DNA from: Adineta ricciae | Lineage: Eukaryota > Rotifera > Eurotatoria > Adinetida > Adinetidae | Length of the DNA: 64,000 nt | Direction: 5' to 3' | NCBI GenBank assembly: GCA_905250025.1 | Contig: CAJNOJ010000001.1 | Coordinates: forward strand, 806,001 to 870,000 | Shown here: in pieces, positions 1 to 14,064 of the stretch | Layout of the letters: each line of letters opens with the position of its first letter | Numbering within the stretch: position 1 is the first letter of the stretch | Notes under the pieces: generated by a model | The model's input: the letters and a program-made list of their open reading frames with translations, nothing else | Databases searched by the model: none | Told to the model about the DNA's origin: nothing | Made by a program: the position numbers and the translations under genes

Positions 1-555
1 AAACAGCATGCAAACTTCGGATAAGAATTATGAGAAATGGTTGCAAAGATGCTTTTTCATTGAAACTGTATAACGAATGAGTTTGCTTTTCATCTGTTTC
101 GATGATAACCTAGATATATTCAGAGTAAATAGCACGTTTTACTGACATGTTCGTACTCACATGAGAATCACTTGATCGATCGATTAGTTTTATTGTTAAG
201 ATATTGAATTGTGATTCGATCTAGATGATCAAATGAAGCTTGGTAGAGGAAATACGTTCCACTTACTTTAACAGGCATTTTTGTTGAACAGATATATACA
301 CGAAATGCATCCATACACTAAAATGAAAACAGAGTTGAACTTTAACTAATACAGATCTTGTCCTTTTTTTTACCAATAAACGTTCTTCAACTTTTTCACC
401 CTTTGTGCCATAACGAATGCGACCATTGAAATAAAATGATGAACGTTTTGTCACGTTACGTGCACTCCCTGTCGAAGGCAAGAATCATCGATAAAAATGC
501 ACTAGAAATTTGTATTCTTACCAATTAATTCCGAAAAATCGTCTCGATCGCTCAT
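1..555 (-). CDS. CARMIL (LRRC16-like) capping-protein regulator, 5' exons only
   Basis: Five minus-strand exons are visible: 555-522, 468-374, 317-267, 220-161 and 109-1, the last running off the window. Phases agree at every junction and the introns are 50-56 nt. The start ATG (555) opens MSDRDDFSELIG. The translation matches the PH-like N-terminus of CARMIL along its length: GTKGEKVEERLL aligns with the vertebrate segment VKGDKVENKVL, and the next exon, IESQFNILTIKLIDRSSDSH, has the same length as its vertebrate counterpart before VIIETDEK. CARMIL proteins are membrane-associated LRR scaffolds that bind capping protein and regulate actin assembly. The LRR and capping-protein-binding parts lie outside the window. 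The family call rests on recalled alignment of the first ~110 residues only. Confidence 0.78.
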
Positions 556-1128
556 CTAGAATTCGAAGAAGAAGAAGAAAAAAGAGCGTTGGTATACTTC
601 AGCTGGATCAGTCTTCTATTCGTTGATTGATTATATAAGAAAAAGCTGAAGAAGAAATAAAATTTCTTCTACTCACCTGATCGATCAATCATTGGCAGTA
701 TACATGACAAGCACAGGTAGGCAAATAAATAAGTCAACAAACAAATGCAAAGAAATGAATCATAAGACAGATAAGTATAGACTACTATACAATGTAAAAC
801 ATAACAACAACCATGTATATAGAATGATGAATCATCAACAGAATCAAAGATTTTGTACTCAAGCGACATCTTTCCAAACGATACGAGTGTGACTTGCACA
901 TCAAGAACGAAGAGTGAAAACATTAGTTTTTCGTTGCCTCGATATGTATTTAAATAAGTATCCAGACGCATTAAATGTCTCTAATTAGATTCCCTGGGAG
1001 GTCATATCTGGTCGAACAAACACTGTAGTTCGTGTCGCTGAAACAAGGTTTTACTTGAGAATCACAATGTTTATTTCAAATGTACATGGCACTTCTTATA
1101 TATATGAAAAAAAGGAGAAATTTTGAGA
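556..1128. other. Intergenic spacer, innexin 3' end to CARMIL 5' end
   Basis: Same-strand spacer. It should hold the innexin 3' UTR and the CARMIL promoter. Small ORFs on both strands show no family signal. A GAA-rich run lies near 565-585. I see no RNA gene here. Confidence 0.5.
1070..1075 (-). terminator. AATAAA polyadenylation signal for innexin
   Basis: The plus strand reads TTTATT, giving AATAAA on the gene strand 54 nt after the innexin stop codon. The spacing suits a short 3' UTR. Confidence 0.5.
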
Positions 1129-3488
1129 CTAGACTGGTTCGTGAGTGACAACTGAAGTTGCTCTTGGACCTGGACTACTTTTCGATCTCAGTAACTCTTT
1201 ATCCACTCCTGTATTTTGTTTCATATATTTCCTTTCTCCATCTGTTACGCCGCTCCGTGCACCCGCCACATACGAATAGTGTGGATGTGATCGACTTTTG
1301 TGTACATGGCGACGATCATCTTTTCGATGGCTATAATAATCTTCCTCAGCCATGATAGCATCATTGTTTCCATATCGGAGCGCGTAGCGTTCCCACAATT
1401 GTTCAATAATTTCTTGCACGAAAAAGTCCGATACATTGAGAGTTAACATTCGAAGGATGAAGTACCCATCGGGTTCCAAGTATTCGGTGATGAATGATTC
1501 AACGAGTGCGGCGTGAACGTGTTCGCCAAGAGTACGTGGACAGTATTTAAACTCCATACGAAAACGCGGAATATCTGGACGAGATATACGTGCTAAACGT
1601 GTTTGTATATATTTCTCCCGTTGGCTGTATGTCATGAGACGCCCGATCCAAATGACAAATGAACACGCATTGGAGATAAAGACGAAAATATACCATATCC
1701 ACAGTAAAGTAAATGTTTGCTAGAAAAAGATGAAAAGAACAAAGTTAAAAGTGAGCAAAAACATCGTATTCTACTTGATTAAACAAATTAACCGTTAGAA
1801 CACATTGGACAGTAATTCTTTGTAATGGTTCTCCGCCTCGTAGAGGTTCTCGAACTTGAAAATCACAGAAAGTTTCTCGCGGGAAGTACTTCGATTCCGG
1901 TTGATTTAGGCCATAACGAAATAATTTGACACTTTCATAGCCAAACTGTAAAAAATTTGTGTCAAGAAATATATTCAACAAGCAAATTTGTAGAATAACA
2001 TTGAGTATATACCAAAGTCTAAAGCGTAAACACAAGAATAACTCTTTCGACAAGCAGAACATGAATTTACTTGATGAACATATAAAGTGTTATGAAATAG
2101 TTTCCGAGAAATTTGCCCGTCATACAACAAACCAATTGAAATAACTTTACTATCAACGAGGCTTGTCGCGCTTCGGCATCACTTTGTCGACGTGCATCAT
2201 CGACGTACATATCGATGGTATCCACAACATAGCTAATCAATTGATCGCGCTCATCAAATTTTTCCAATTTCTTTGTATCATCGGCAGTTTGAACGATGTC
2301 TAAAAGATCAATTCCTGAACGGATACTCAAAGTACGCCAGATCAACCGTGGAAGATAGAAAAACAATGCCATCAATAAGATTATAAATGGTGTCCATTGG
2401 TAATAGTTTAATTTGCTATCCATTCTATAATCATAAACATAAAGATATGAGTCTCAATTGTGAATGTGAAGACAAGTACGTGTTCATGAGAGAACATAGA
2501 ACGAACATTTTGTAATCAGGAACTCCCAGCAAATATTGTCGATTCTTTCGAGATTATGCTGCATAGACAGGGTGAAATCAATATCCAGTGAATCTGATTC
2601 GTTTTCATTGTTTACATTTACTCAATGCCGCACATATATCTTATCAATAAATCGCGCCCTGATGATGACGATGTAGATAAGAAGAGAGAAGCACGTATCA
2701 AGCTACCATTCATATCCAGTTTGACATTCGCCGCATGGCGGAATCGCTCAAATGTAGGAAATGGCATCTTAGTCGAAGAGAAACCAAATGATTCATTTTC
2801 TCTCCCTGTACATTGTGTCAACTATCTACGGTCAAAGGTTAATCTGATGCTTGACGAGAAAAAAATTTAATAAAAAAATGTCATCATTTCCGTTGTTCTG
2901 TGTGGTTTCTTTTACAAACCCTTCCAAAATACGATTTCGATGCAAGTGATTCAGTGAAATAAAACGCAAAGGAAAAGGCAAATATAATCTTTTCTATAGC
3001 TGGATACAACTATTGTAATTAGTATTCTAACAAGTAATACTTTAACGCTTCATGGCAAGTAAATGTATATAAGCGTTAAATTGAATTCGTACGAAAGATA
3101 GGACAAACCCTGCTCTGAATGCATAATATCATCTGTTTTCGACAGTAGACATCGATTTGTTTTTAATTGAAAGGCAAATGTTAGAGTCAATATGTACTCA
3201 CCGTTCTTGTACATTTTGTGGAATTGTTTGGTTTTTATCGACGTAGTATGTGGAAGATATGTAGCAGATTTGGTTTGTGTATTGTATATACGGTCTGATA
3301 AAATTAGCTCGATTCCAACATTCGATTCGGTCTTCATCGAACTGCTTGGTCGCAGTCAGAGTTGCAAAAAGAACTAGTAGAGCGACGGTATATTTGTAGT
3401 TTATTTTATCGAATAGATCGTCATCTGATCGAAGTGATGATAGCAATAGAGTTGGTACTAATGTGATAATATAGAGTAGATCGACCAT
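1129..3488 (-). CDS. Innexin (invertebrate gap-junction protein)
   Basis: Four exons (3488-3202, 2424-2071, 2018-1775, 1719-1129) give 491 residues with consistent phases. Intron 1 is 777 nt; the others are 52 and 55 nt. Innexins are four-pass membrane proteins that form gap junctions and hemichannels. Visible family marks: the TM2-proximal YYQW motif at the start of exon 2, followed by a hydrophobic stretch; a first extracellular loop with two Cys (ECWNRANF..QICYISS); a second loop with paired Cys (ETFCDFQVR..VQCVLTVNLFN); and a fourth TM segment (WYIFVFISNACSFVIWIG). The start Met is followed by a short hydrophobic stretch and DKINYKYT, the usual N-terminal segment. The roughly 170-residue C-tail is hydrophilic and probably cytoplasmic. 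Which innexin paralogue this is cannot be decided. Confidence 0.95.
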
Positions 3489-4573
3489 TGGTTGTTATCA
3501 AGCAAAAATCATCTTCAAGAGGAGAGAAAGTTCAATGAAAGTTTGAACAACAGAAGAAAAAAAGAGAACTTGTGTACTTGTCTATTCCTATACTTAACCG
3601 ATAGCAATATTTCTTGTGGTTTGCGACCGTGTTTGACGCTTCTTTTTTTTCCACACGAAGAAAGAGAGAGAGAGAAGAAAAAAAAGATGTTGGCATAGGA
3701 AAAGAGAAAAAAACGGTCGCAAGAAAAAAAGGCCATGTTCCTTCATCTATTACTTTCGCTCGTACTATATAACCACACATGCATTGTATGTGTGCCTCCG
3801 TTATGCAAGGAATACAGAACCACGACAAAAAAAAATGAGAAGCAGTAAAACACAATAGGAGCGCACAGGCATTTTGTTGAGTAGGTATGTGTATATACTT
3901 GTCATTCAAGGTTTAGTCAGTTAGAAACAAACATGAAAGAAAGAGAGACCTATTCATCAGATAACTTCAAGTATTTTTTTGTTATTGAGGCAAATATCGA
4001 AACAGAAAAAGAACAAGGTTATTTAGTTCAAAATCAGTCGAATACAATCTTAAGCGAAGCAGTTGATACGTATACATCATCCATTGACAAAGCAATTATC
4101 AACGAGAAACAAAAGAGAGACTTCCGCGCCTTGGCAGAAATAGCAAGGAGAATTCGAGTGGTATCTGTCGGAGTAATATCACTGCTGATCTTTCCGCCAA
4201 ATGTATTCTTTGTAAATCGATGAATCCAAGCGTTTTCAAATGTCTGGGTTTCTTGTCCTTTTCCAAATGTTTATTATAGAAAAATAAACTAGATTTTACG
4301 TAGGAACTAATAAACAACCACATTGAAAACTAATTAGATTTGGAGATTGTTACTGATTGTGAACAGTCGACAGATCGTGGTTTCATCGCTGATAGAAAAC
4401 ATTCAGTATTCATTCGAGTCCACATTGATTTACACAAGACACAGAAAAAAAAGAAAATTATTTTAGTCAAAAGAAACAAACCAATAATAAGAGTGCTAAA
4501 TCCGATTATAGAAGTGTTTAATATCTAAGAAAATACAATAGTTAAATTAGAAACAAAGTTTTTGTCAGCGCTT
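3489..4573. other. Spacer between innexin start and AHCYL end, with one doubtful ORF
   Basis: The spacer contains purine-rich and poly-A runs and an ORF at 3933-4223 (+) encoding 96 residues (begins MKERETYSSDNFKYF, ends in a hydrophobic tail). An AATAAA follows about 60 nt after its stop. I recognise no domain. It could be a small unannotated protein or chance, and I do not call it a gene. An ATTAAA for AHCYL lies near 4517-4522 on the minus strand. Confidence 0.3.
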
Positions 4574-7286
<2,713 letters not shown>

Positions 7287-7581
7287 ACTTTCTTAGATGA
7301 CAAAAAATACGTCAATAACAATAACACACATACACGCACCAACGAAGAAAATAGAGAGAGAGAGAGACGATGAGACAGGAGGTGTTGGTGCCTCTAACGT
7401 TCTTCGCATTTGATAGAAAAACGAGAACGAAGCATAATTTTCTCTCGATGTTGTCTCCTTTTTTTCTTCTTCCTATATTGTGTATATAAGTATATCTATC
7501 TAGCAAGATATTTCATCGGTTGATGACTAATGCGGCAGAAAAGCACCCAAAGAGAAAGAGTAGTAAGCTTTTCACACTCAC

Positions 7582-7894
7582 ACACGCCTTCCGGACCGTT
7601 TATTGGACCATTAGAGTCATTGTTGTATTGATTTGATAATGAATGAATGAGTTTCATATCAAGAATTTGTAATGACGATCGTCGTCGATCGCGATGTAGT
7701 TGTTCTTCTTGTTGTTGTTCATCAGATGACAAATTTGTTTCATCGCTGTGAGCAACTTGATGCTGGTGTTGTTGTTGCTCGTTCATTTGCTCCTGATAAT
7801 AGTCATTGACCTGCTCGAGACTACATTTCGACGTTGACTCAAGCGCGTCCCTATTCGATCTCTCTTGTTCTAACAAGTTACTCGTTAGTGACAT
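7582..7894 (-). CDS. AHCYL alternative first exon B
   Basis: ATG at 7894 opens a 104-codon exon ending in phase 1 at a GTGAGT donor (7581). Joined to the common exon at 6925 it reads ..EGV-S-TASDSD and gives a 564-residue isoform. The peptide is Gln/Glu-rich with QQQ runs and contains DRRRSSLQILDMKLI, a basic-Ser motif closely resembling exon A's DRRASVQFIDINLI. This suggests that A and B arose by exon duplication. The role is inferred: N-terminal variation in AHCYL proteins is known to change partner choice in vertebrates. Confidence 0.75.
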
Positions 7895-8245
7895 AAGTTT
7901 GCAACTGATGTAAGAGATATGCTTCGTAGTAGAAGAAAAAAAAGAGGGGCTCGCTTTTCAATAGAACAACATCAACAACAACAAGTCTTTGCTTTCGAGG
8001 ATAGACAGTCGATGGATGGATGGATGAAATAACAATAATTCCAATATCTGTTACTGGCATGTAGTGTATGTCTATATATTTGTACCTTATATCTTCTTCC
8101 TGTCCTTCATGACAATAACAGGGCATCTATGTATAAACGGATTTTTCTGTCGTAAAAATAGACATCGGATGATATTCGATGATGCTATTAAGGCGGTGTA
8201 GTTCGGATGACTGTTTGCAATTCTAATAATTCGTTGGTTACTTAC

Positions 8246-8459
8246 ACACTTGTTCTTGATCTTTATTAGAGAAACGTCTCTCGATTATATTCACATTAGT
8301 CCGAGCTCGATCATTGTAAAGTGTTGAAGAATCGAGAATTAATTGTTGTTTCAATGGATAATAAATAGTCTTAGCATCGTCATTATCATCCGGACTGGTA
8401 TGGATTAATGAAGTTGAATAAATGCCCGGCGGTAGCTTGTTTAGAACAGATTTCTCCAT
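8246..8459 (-). CDS. AHCYL alternative first exon C
   Basis: ATG at 8459 opens 71 codons plus one base, ending before a GTAAGT donor (8245). Spliced to 6925 it reads ..DQEQV-S-TASDSD and yields 531 residues. It holds IIERRFSNKD, a basophilic-kinase-like RRxS site. The exon is phase compatible with the common exon and has no other acceptor partner nearby. It could instead be a chance ORF, but the donor, phase and motif together argue for a real exon. Confidence 0.65.
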
Positions 8460-8661
8460 GGGAAAATACGATAAAGACTACGATCAACGCGCAATCGAAG
8501 AAGTGAACGACATTCAGATAAAGTAATGTGCATCATTTGATCCCTTTTCTTCTTTTATCTTTTTTTTCACATGAATGAATCATTCTATCATCTACGCTTT
8601 CTTACGGCATGCGAATGAAACTTATTGAGAGGTATTTCAATGCTCGAGAAAAGTAACTTAC

Positions 8662-10630
8662 TTCCATCGGATAAGACTGAACTTTGCGAGTAGGAGTATT
8701 GTCGACGGGTTGTCGGGTCGAGGCAGATGCGACGCTAGAAAACAAAAAAATATTTTAATCAATCTTTCGATTTATGACAGAGCGAACAGAAATTTAAGAT
8801 AGTTAGATTAATTATTGAAGAAGTGTCAGATTACCAACTGTTGGTTTTCCGCACATTTCCATTAAGTCCTTTTCCTCTTACTTTGGTCTTCCCACACCTA
8901 TTATCGAATGGAAACAGACAAGGTCTATAGATTTGGAAATCACACAGCCGGATTTTTTCTATAGATGTCGCCTTATAAGACAGAACTTGATTACAACGTG
9001 CTCAAGTAGTAATCTAATCCTATGATAGGAATTAAAGAGCTGTGCTTAATTAAGGGCCGAGGGGCAAATTAACTCAGAAGAGTATTTACGATTAGAAACA
9101 ACTATATTCGAGAATCAGCCGTTTATTCCAAAAACAGGTTATTTGGATCACATCAAAGATCTATCAGCAGCAATCTCGTGAGATTTCAGTGTATAGGTTT
9201 GACAAAGTTACTAATATAAAGGAGAAACAAAAAAAGCAAATGATATCTCTAGAGATTTGCGCGTATCGATTATTGTAATAGAGAACCGCGAATGTTCATC
9301 ATTGAAAGAAACAATACATGTATTCATGTCGTTATTCTCAATCGCGTGTTAGTCAAAAAAAAAGACAATAAACGCTTGTTGAAGGAAAAACCTCAAGCCA
9401 CTACCGATCGTTATTCTAGACCTATCAAGTAGAATGACTTTATTGTAAAACGGTCTCAATAGGTCTCTCGCAAATGGCTCAACTTCTCACAGATGTGTTT
9501 GTGATACAAAAGAAGCATGTTATTAGAAAGTCAACGTATAATTATCACATAAATACCAGTAACAGAAAGAAAGTATCTATTCTCATAGATCGTAGGTTGT
9601 TAACATTGCATATTTTCTGTACGTCATCAATCGATGTAGAGATTTTCCTCGTCACTAGCTTCCAAAAGGTTGAAGTTTATTCACCCACCGGTTGGCGACC
9701 ATTTGGCTGATCGTTCGTACCAGCCGACGACGGGGATTCGTCATCAGGTGGGATTAGGTCCGCCGTATCGCGTCCATCAAGACTAAGAACAGGCAGTAGA
9801 CCATGTGACTTATTTTCTGGGATTGGAGCAATTTGAGAAACACTTGGAATATTGTAAAGTACTTTGGAGTCGATGGATGAATTGGTTTGAATTGCCGGAC
9901 TTTTGGTTAATTTCCTTTTCGCTTTATTTGAACGTTTGAAGACAAACATGGTTAATGGCAGTGGGATATTTCTCGGAGATTAATATGTGTGTTCATTCGC
10001 ATGTCGCTGGTTATGTAAACTCGCTTTTCTTCTTATTCTCGCTGTCTAATATGGAACCAACATGTACGAACTAGCTGCCGGGCGATGAGTGCGGAAGCAA
10101 AGAAAAAGAAAGAGAAAGAGAAAATGCTTCCATTAAGTCTCCTCAAGAAATAGAACAGATAAAAGAAATATTATGAATATTCTTAGCTAGAGAAGAATAA
10201 TAAAGTTGTATTCGGCAATCTTCAACTAACTCATCGGTCATTCCACTAGCGAATATTTTCTTTTAACAGCTAATCACGGTCATTGCTGATAAGAGAGAGC
10301 TTGAATTATTAATATTGAATTTCGATTCGATACTGCTGTTAGAATACAAAAACTTTCTTATGTAAATGCGTTTTATTTTACCTCGTTTGCCGAATTTTGC
10401 TTCGAAAGGGCTTTTCGGCCTGTTAAAGACTTGATTGAGTGCCTCGTCGGAGCGCGACGACGTATTTGCGCTTGCTGATCATCTTGCAGGCTGTCTGTTT
10501 GAAATGATTCGACATCATGTTGATTACCATTGCTATTTAAAACGGATGATTGTTGCTGTCGTCGTTGTTGTTGTTCCTCGAGAATGATTTGCGGAAGTTC
10601 ATGCACTACTTCCGATCGTAAATGATTCAT
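8662..10630 (-). CDS. AHCYL alternative two-exon 5' start E
   Basis: First part 10630-10382 (83 codons, phase 0, donor GTAAAA). It joins 8734-8662 (acceptor TTTTCTAG, 73 nt, phase 0 in and phase 1 out, donor GTAAGT), which joins the common exon at 6925 as ..SDG-T-TASDSD. The predicted isoform has 567 residues. The 73-nt internal exon converts phase exactly as needed, which is strong support for the model. The peptide carries a Gln/Arg-rich stretch and the basic-Ser motif RRRAPTRHSIKS. A CCTTGCAG acceptor sits just upstream of the ATG, so a non-coding 5' exon further out is likely. Confidence 0.65.
9685..9949 (-). CDS. AHCYL alternative first exon D
   Basis: ATG at 9949 opens 88 codons plus one base, ending before a weaker GTGAAT donor (9684). 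Joined to 6925 it reads ..RQPV-A-TASDSD and gives 548 residues. The start is strongly basic (FKRSNKAKRKLTKS) and the end acidic and Pro/Ser-rich. It has no exon A-type motif. The role as a first exon is inferred from phase and strand. Confidence 0.55.
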
Positions 10631-12616
10631 TATACTGCAAGGAAAGTAGAAATTAAAGCTATGAATAGAAAATTTTCTAACGGTGGTTGCTTTAAGAAAC
10701 GTTTCGTTTACATCTGGAAAAGATCTAACGTGTTGTTGTTTTCTTGTTCTTGATCGAGAAGTTTTCAGTAAAAAGCGAAGAAATGCATCAATACAAGATA
10801 ATTCAGTCTTTCTATTTGTCGATCTAATCAAATGGCGAACGAGAATCTTTAATTACTTTCTTTTCTCTTTCGAACGCGAAAAACATTTAATCAAAAAGCT
10901 TCTTTATAGACCTGGAGATTTATTATCATGGAAGTCAATAAAAACGATAGATGACTAGTAGACGACGTTCTACGAAGGGAAAACTAATACGCAAAACCAA
11001 TGTGAATCTCAGTGGAGAAGAAAAAACGTAATAGATACAATATTTTCATCCATTTACTCGGCAGGTGTCTCCGACTGCAAATGATAACATCGCGAGATGG
11101 AAAGTTTTCTAACCTTGACAACTGTTGTCCTCGAAGAAAGTCATCGATGACGTTGGTTTGATATGTCCTGTACGACGCGTTTGTTTGCGTCGTGCCTTAC
11201 AGCCTTTATATAGCACACTCAAATGTTAGAAAGCATCAAATTTAGGAAATAATCTCCGACACGATTAGTTGATCGATATTCTAATAAAAATCGCCCGGAG
11301 ATAAAATCATCTAGACGTCGAGAAGAAAGTCGTGCGCTTATTGATGTTGAAAACTAAAGATGCAAGATCAAATAAGAATTCTACCTATTTGCATTTACCA
11401 GTCATGGGATTTAGATCTGAGATGTGAACTTTGAAGTATTCTTTTTTTGGTTAACGATGTCATTTCTTATTTTGAGAAAATATTTCGACTGCTCAATCAA
11501 TTGCAAGAACGGGTATGAAAACCTGCTTAGTATATCTAATCCTCTCAATACGTCTGTTCTCTCGCACGCAATTGACATACAATTGTTGACTGAATTTTCT
11601 GCAACAGAGATATCAAAGAGACGAGATGAATCTTGGTGAACTTGTGTTTCTTCTTTTTAATAAACGGTGTCATATTTTTCAAGGAGAAGCAATGCAGGAA
11701 ATGATTGCATTTCCATACATTTCTTTTTTTTCAGAACCTACGACATTCTGTTTAGTTCCTTGTGCATTCTCTTCGGATTTCCTGAATGTGTGACAATAAT
11801 ACAAATGAATCTGATCTTGCATAAACAAACGACGTAGTCTCAAATGAGCTTTCAAAGCTAAAAGATTTTCTACCATCAAACCTTGCCATATGCAAAATCT
11901 TGTTTTCGGTGATTTTCTCCTGGTCAGACGACTGTAAACAAGACTAAATTATTTATCAATTGATGTGAATTTTTATTCATGTTTAAGAATTTCCTATTGT
12001 AAATTCAAGGAACTCCCTGTTTGATCGACATTGATTGAAGTAGTTTTCATTGAAGCAGATGTCACCTGTAATTCTGTCAATCATGAAAAAACCCAATGAA
12101 CAGAATCATTCTTCTCACATTTATTCCTCATGAATCAACTGCAAGTCAACTATTCTTATTCATAGGATCGACACACCACACCTTCGTTGATTCGTTCTGA
12201 CTTGTATAATAGCAATCGACGTTAATAACAAGAAGTAACGTCGATGCCGTTTTTTTCTTCATTCCAGCTGTTGCATGTAATCTTAGACATAGACCAGAGA
12301 ATGGAATAGAGAGTAATAGGCGTAAGGCCCATCTGGTGATGTTTCTTCATTCTCGTACCCACGTAAAGTAGTAAGAAAGAGAAGAAAATCATTATTTGCC
12401 TTCATACTGTGCTCTACTACATTGCCTTGCTCTCTCGTGAAAAAAAAAGAAAGCCCAATAATTGTCGGCTGTGTGTGTGAGAACGTGTACGAGTGAGTGA
12501 CGGAAGACAGATGGGGCAACGACGACAACAACAGGAGTGTGTTACTAGTATACGTTGTTCATTTGACGTTCTTCCTCGTTCGCAAGAACAGCATTGCCAC
12601 ATCTGGATCGATCGCA
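10631..12616. other. Intergenic region between AHCYL 5' end and the Cys-rich gene
   Basis: The two flanking genes are divergent, so their promoters should lie here. Only short ORFs without recognisable families are present. No repeat, RNA gene or mobile element was recognised. Confidence 0.4.
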
Positions 12617-13943
12617 ATGCCAATAACAGCCAATATTCAAGTAGATACATGCTCTAATTGTATTCTCATCGGCAAACAAATCTCATTTTCTTGTAGAAAC
12701 GTGCTCGAAAATCAGTCGCTCCTATTCGACCGCAAATCAATCCACCACCTTCAACAAACTCATCCACTGATGGAACAGTGTGTCATCTATGCGGTTACTT
12801 AGGTCGAACAAGATTATTATCGATTGAAAAGCACGGCTATAGTTTTTTACGCCATTTACCGCCAGCATCTGGTGCTCTGTTTGTGAACGAAAATACTCAG
12901 CATGTTCGTGCCTGTCATCTTTGTAGTTTATTGCTGGATAAACAACGTGAACTTAATCATACGTCGAACAATTTCTTTTTCAAAGGATTTTTTCGATCAG
13001 CAGGCTCATGCCACAATAACGATGATTTACCGGTAAAACGATCATCAAATTCTACCAACGAACAGGAACAACCGAATGGTACATAAAAACTCACGTACAC
13101 TTTCAATGATGTCAGTATATTATTCATTTAGAAACGGAAATATCAAAAGAGATCACACCGTTATCCGATAATCCGCTGCTCATCACAACTAAAACGAATG
13201 TATCGATGCAACAATCTGGACGAACAGCACCTCCACCATTGCGTAAAGCAGCTTCTACTGTCATCTCTACTGACCTGTAAGTAGTTCTACCATTTCAAAC
13301 AGCTCTAGTGTAAAAAACATTTCCTGTCACTAGCTTCACCGACTTATCTTCGACTGATGACATCAGAGCATTGGACTCATGTCTATCATCGATTCATTCG
13401 CGTTTTCTCTCCGATTATACTTCGATTGTATCTTCCTCGAATCAAGCATTCTACAAATCATGCCGTTTATGTTTATCGGTTAAACCTCACGGCACATTTT
13501 TCACTATCTTCAAAAATCAATTCAATTTTCTTTCTGCACCACAAATTGACGTTTGTACATTATGTTATTATAATTTAATGGATCAGTACAAGAATGAAGT
13601 GACAACTTACCGTCGTCCACGACCTCAATGTTATCTCTGCCGCTGTCGAATTCATTTTGTTGATTGGGAAGTCAAACTATTAGAAACTGAACACTTTCCT
13701 TTCTTGCTAAAACTAGCAAACGAAAATCGAATTCTTCGTGAACAGTTATACGATAGTCAACGTTTAGCACTGGTATGTGATTCATGCTTTTATGCATTAC
13801 TTTTTCAATACATTGACCAACAGCGACAAAACATCGCAATAGAACGGCGAAGTTATACTTGGCAAAGTACATATTCGTACGAGATCGAACATTCTTTCAA
13901 CGATTATCAGTGGGCCTATACATCGGACAATAAAACAAGTTGA
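12617..13943 (+). CDS. Cysteine-rich, probably zinc-binding protein of unknown function
   Basis: Exons 12617-12640, 12697-13078, 13132-13276 and 13334-13943 close in phase to 386 residues; the introns are 53-57 nt. I do not recognise the family. It has at least four CxxC or CxC modules spaced like zinc ligands: VCHLCGYLG, RACHLCSLLL, SCRLCLSVKPHG followed by VCTLCYYNL, then QCYLCRCRIHF followed by VCDSCFYALL. The pattern suggests repeated modules made of a CxxC, a 25-40 residue aromatic-rich loop and a second CxxC. Between modules are a basic KRARKS segment near the N-terminus and a Ser/Thr/Pro linker. There is no signal peptide or TM segment. The short first exon is the least certain part; the true start may lie upstream. 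Confidence 0.65.
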
Positions 13944-13948
13944 AATCT

Positions 13949-13972
13949 ATATTTATATATATATATATATAT
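13949..13972. repeat. (TA)n microsatellite
   Basis: An AT dinucleotide run lies just after the Cys-rich gene stop, in its probable 3' UTR. Confidence 0.7.
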
Positions 13973-14064
13973 GAATGAATGCTTTAAAAAAGAATTGTAC
14001 AGATAGGAGAATAGGTTTGGTTTGTCTTTATATTGACTAGATGAACATGCTGATGGACGGAGGT

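Noticed and set aside
2625..2870. 81-codon plus-strand ORF
   Set aside because: Lies inside innexin intron 1, has no recognisable family, and overlaps another chance ORF on the opposite strand.
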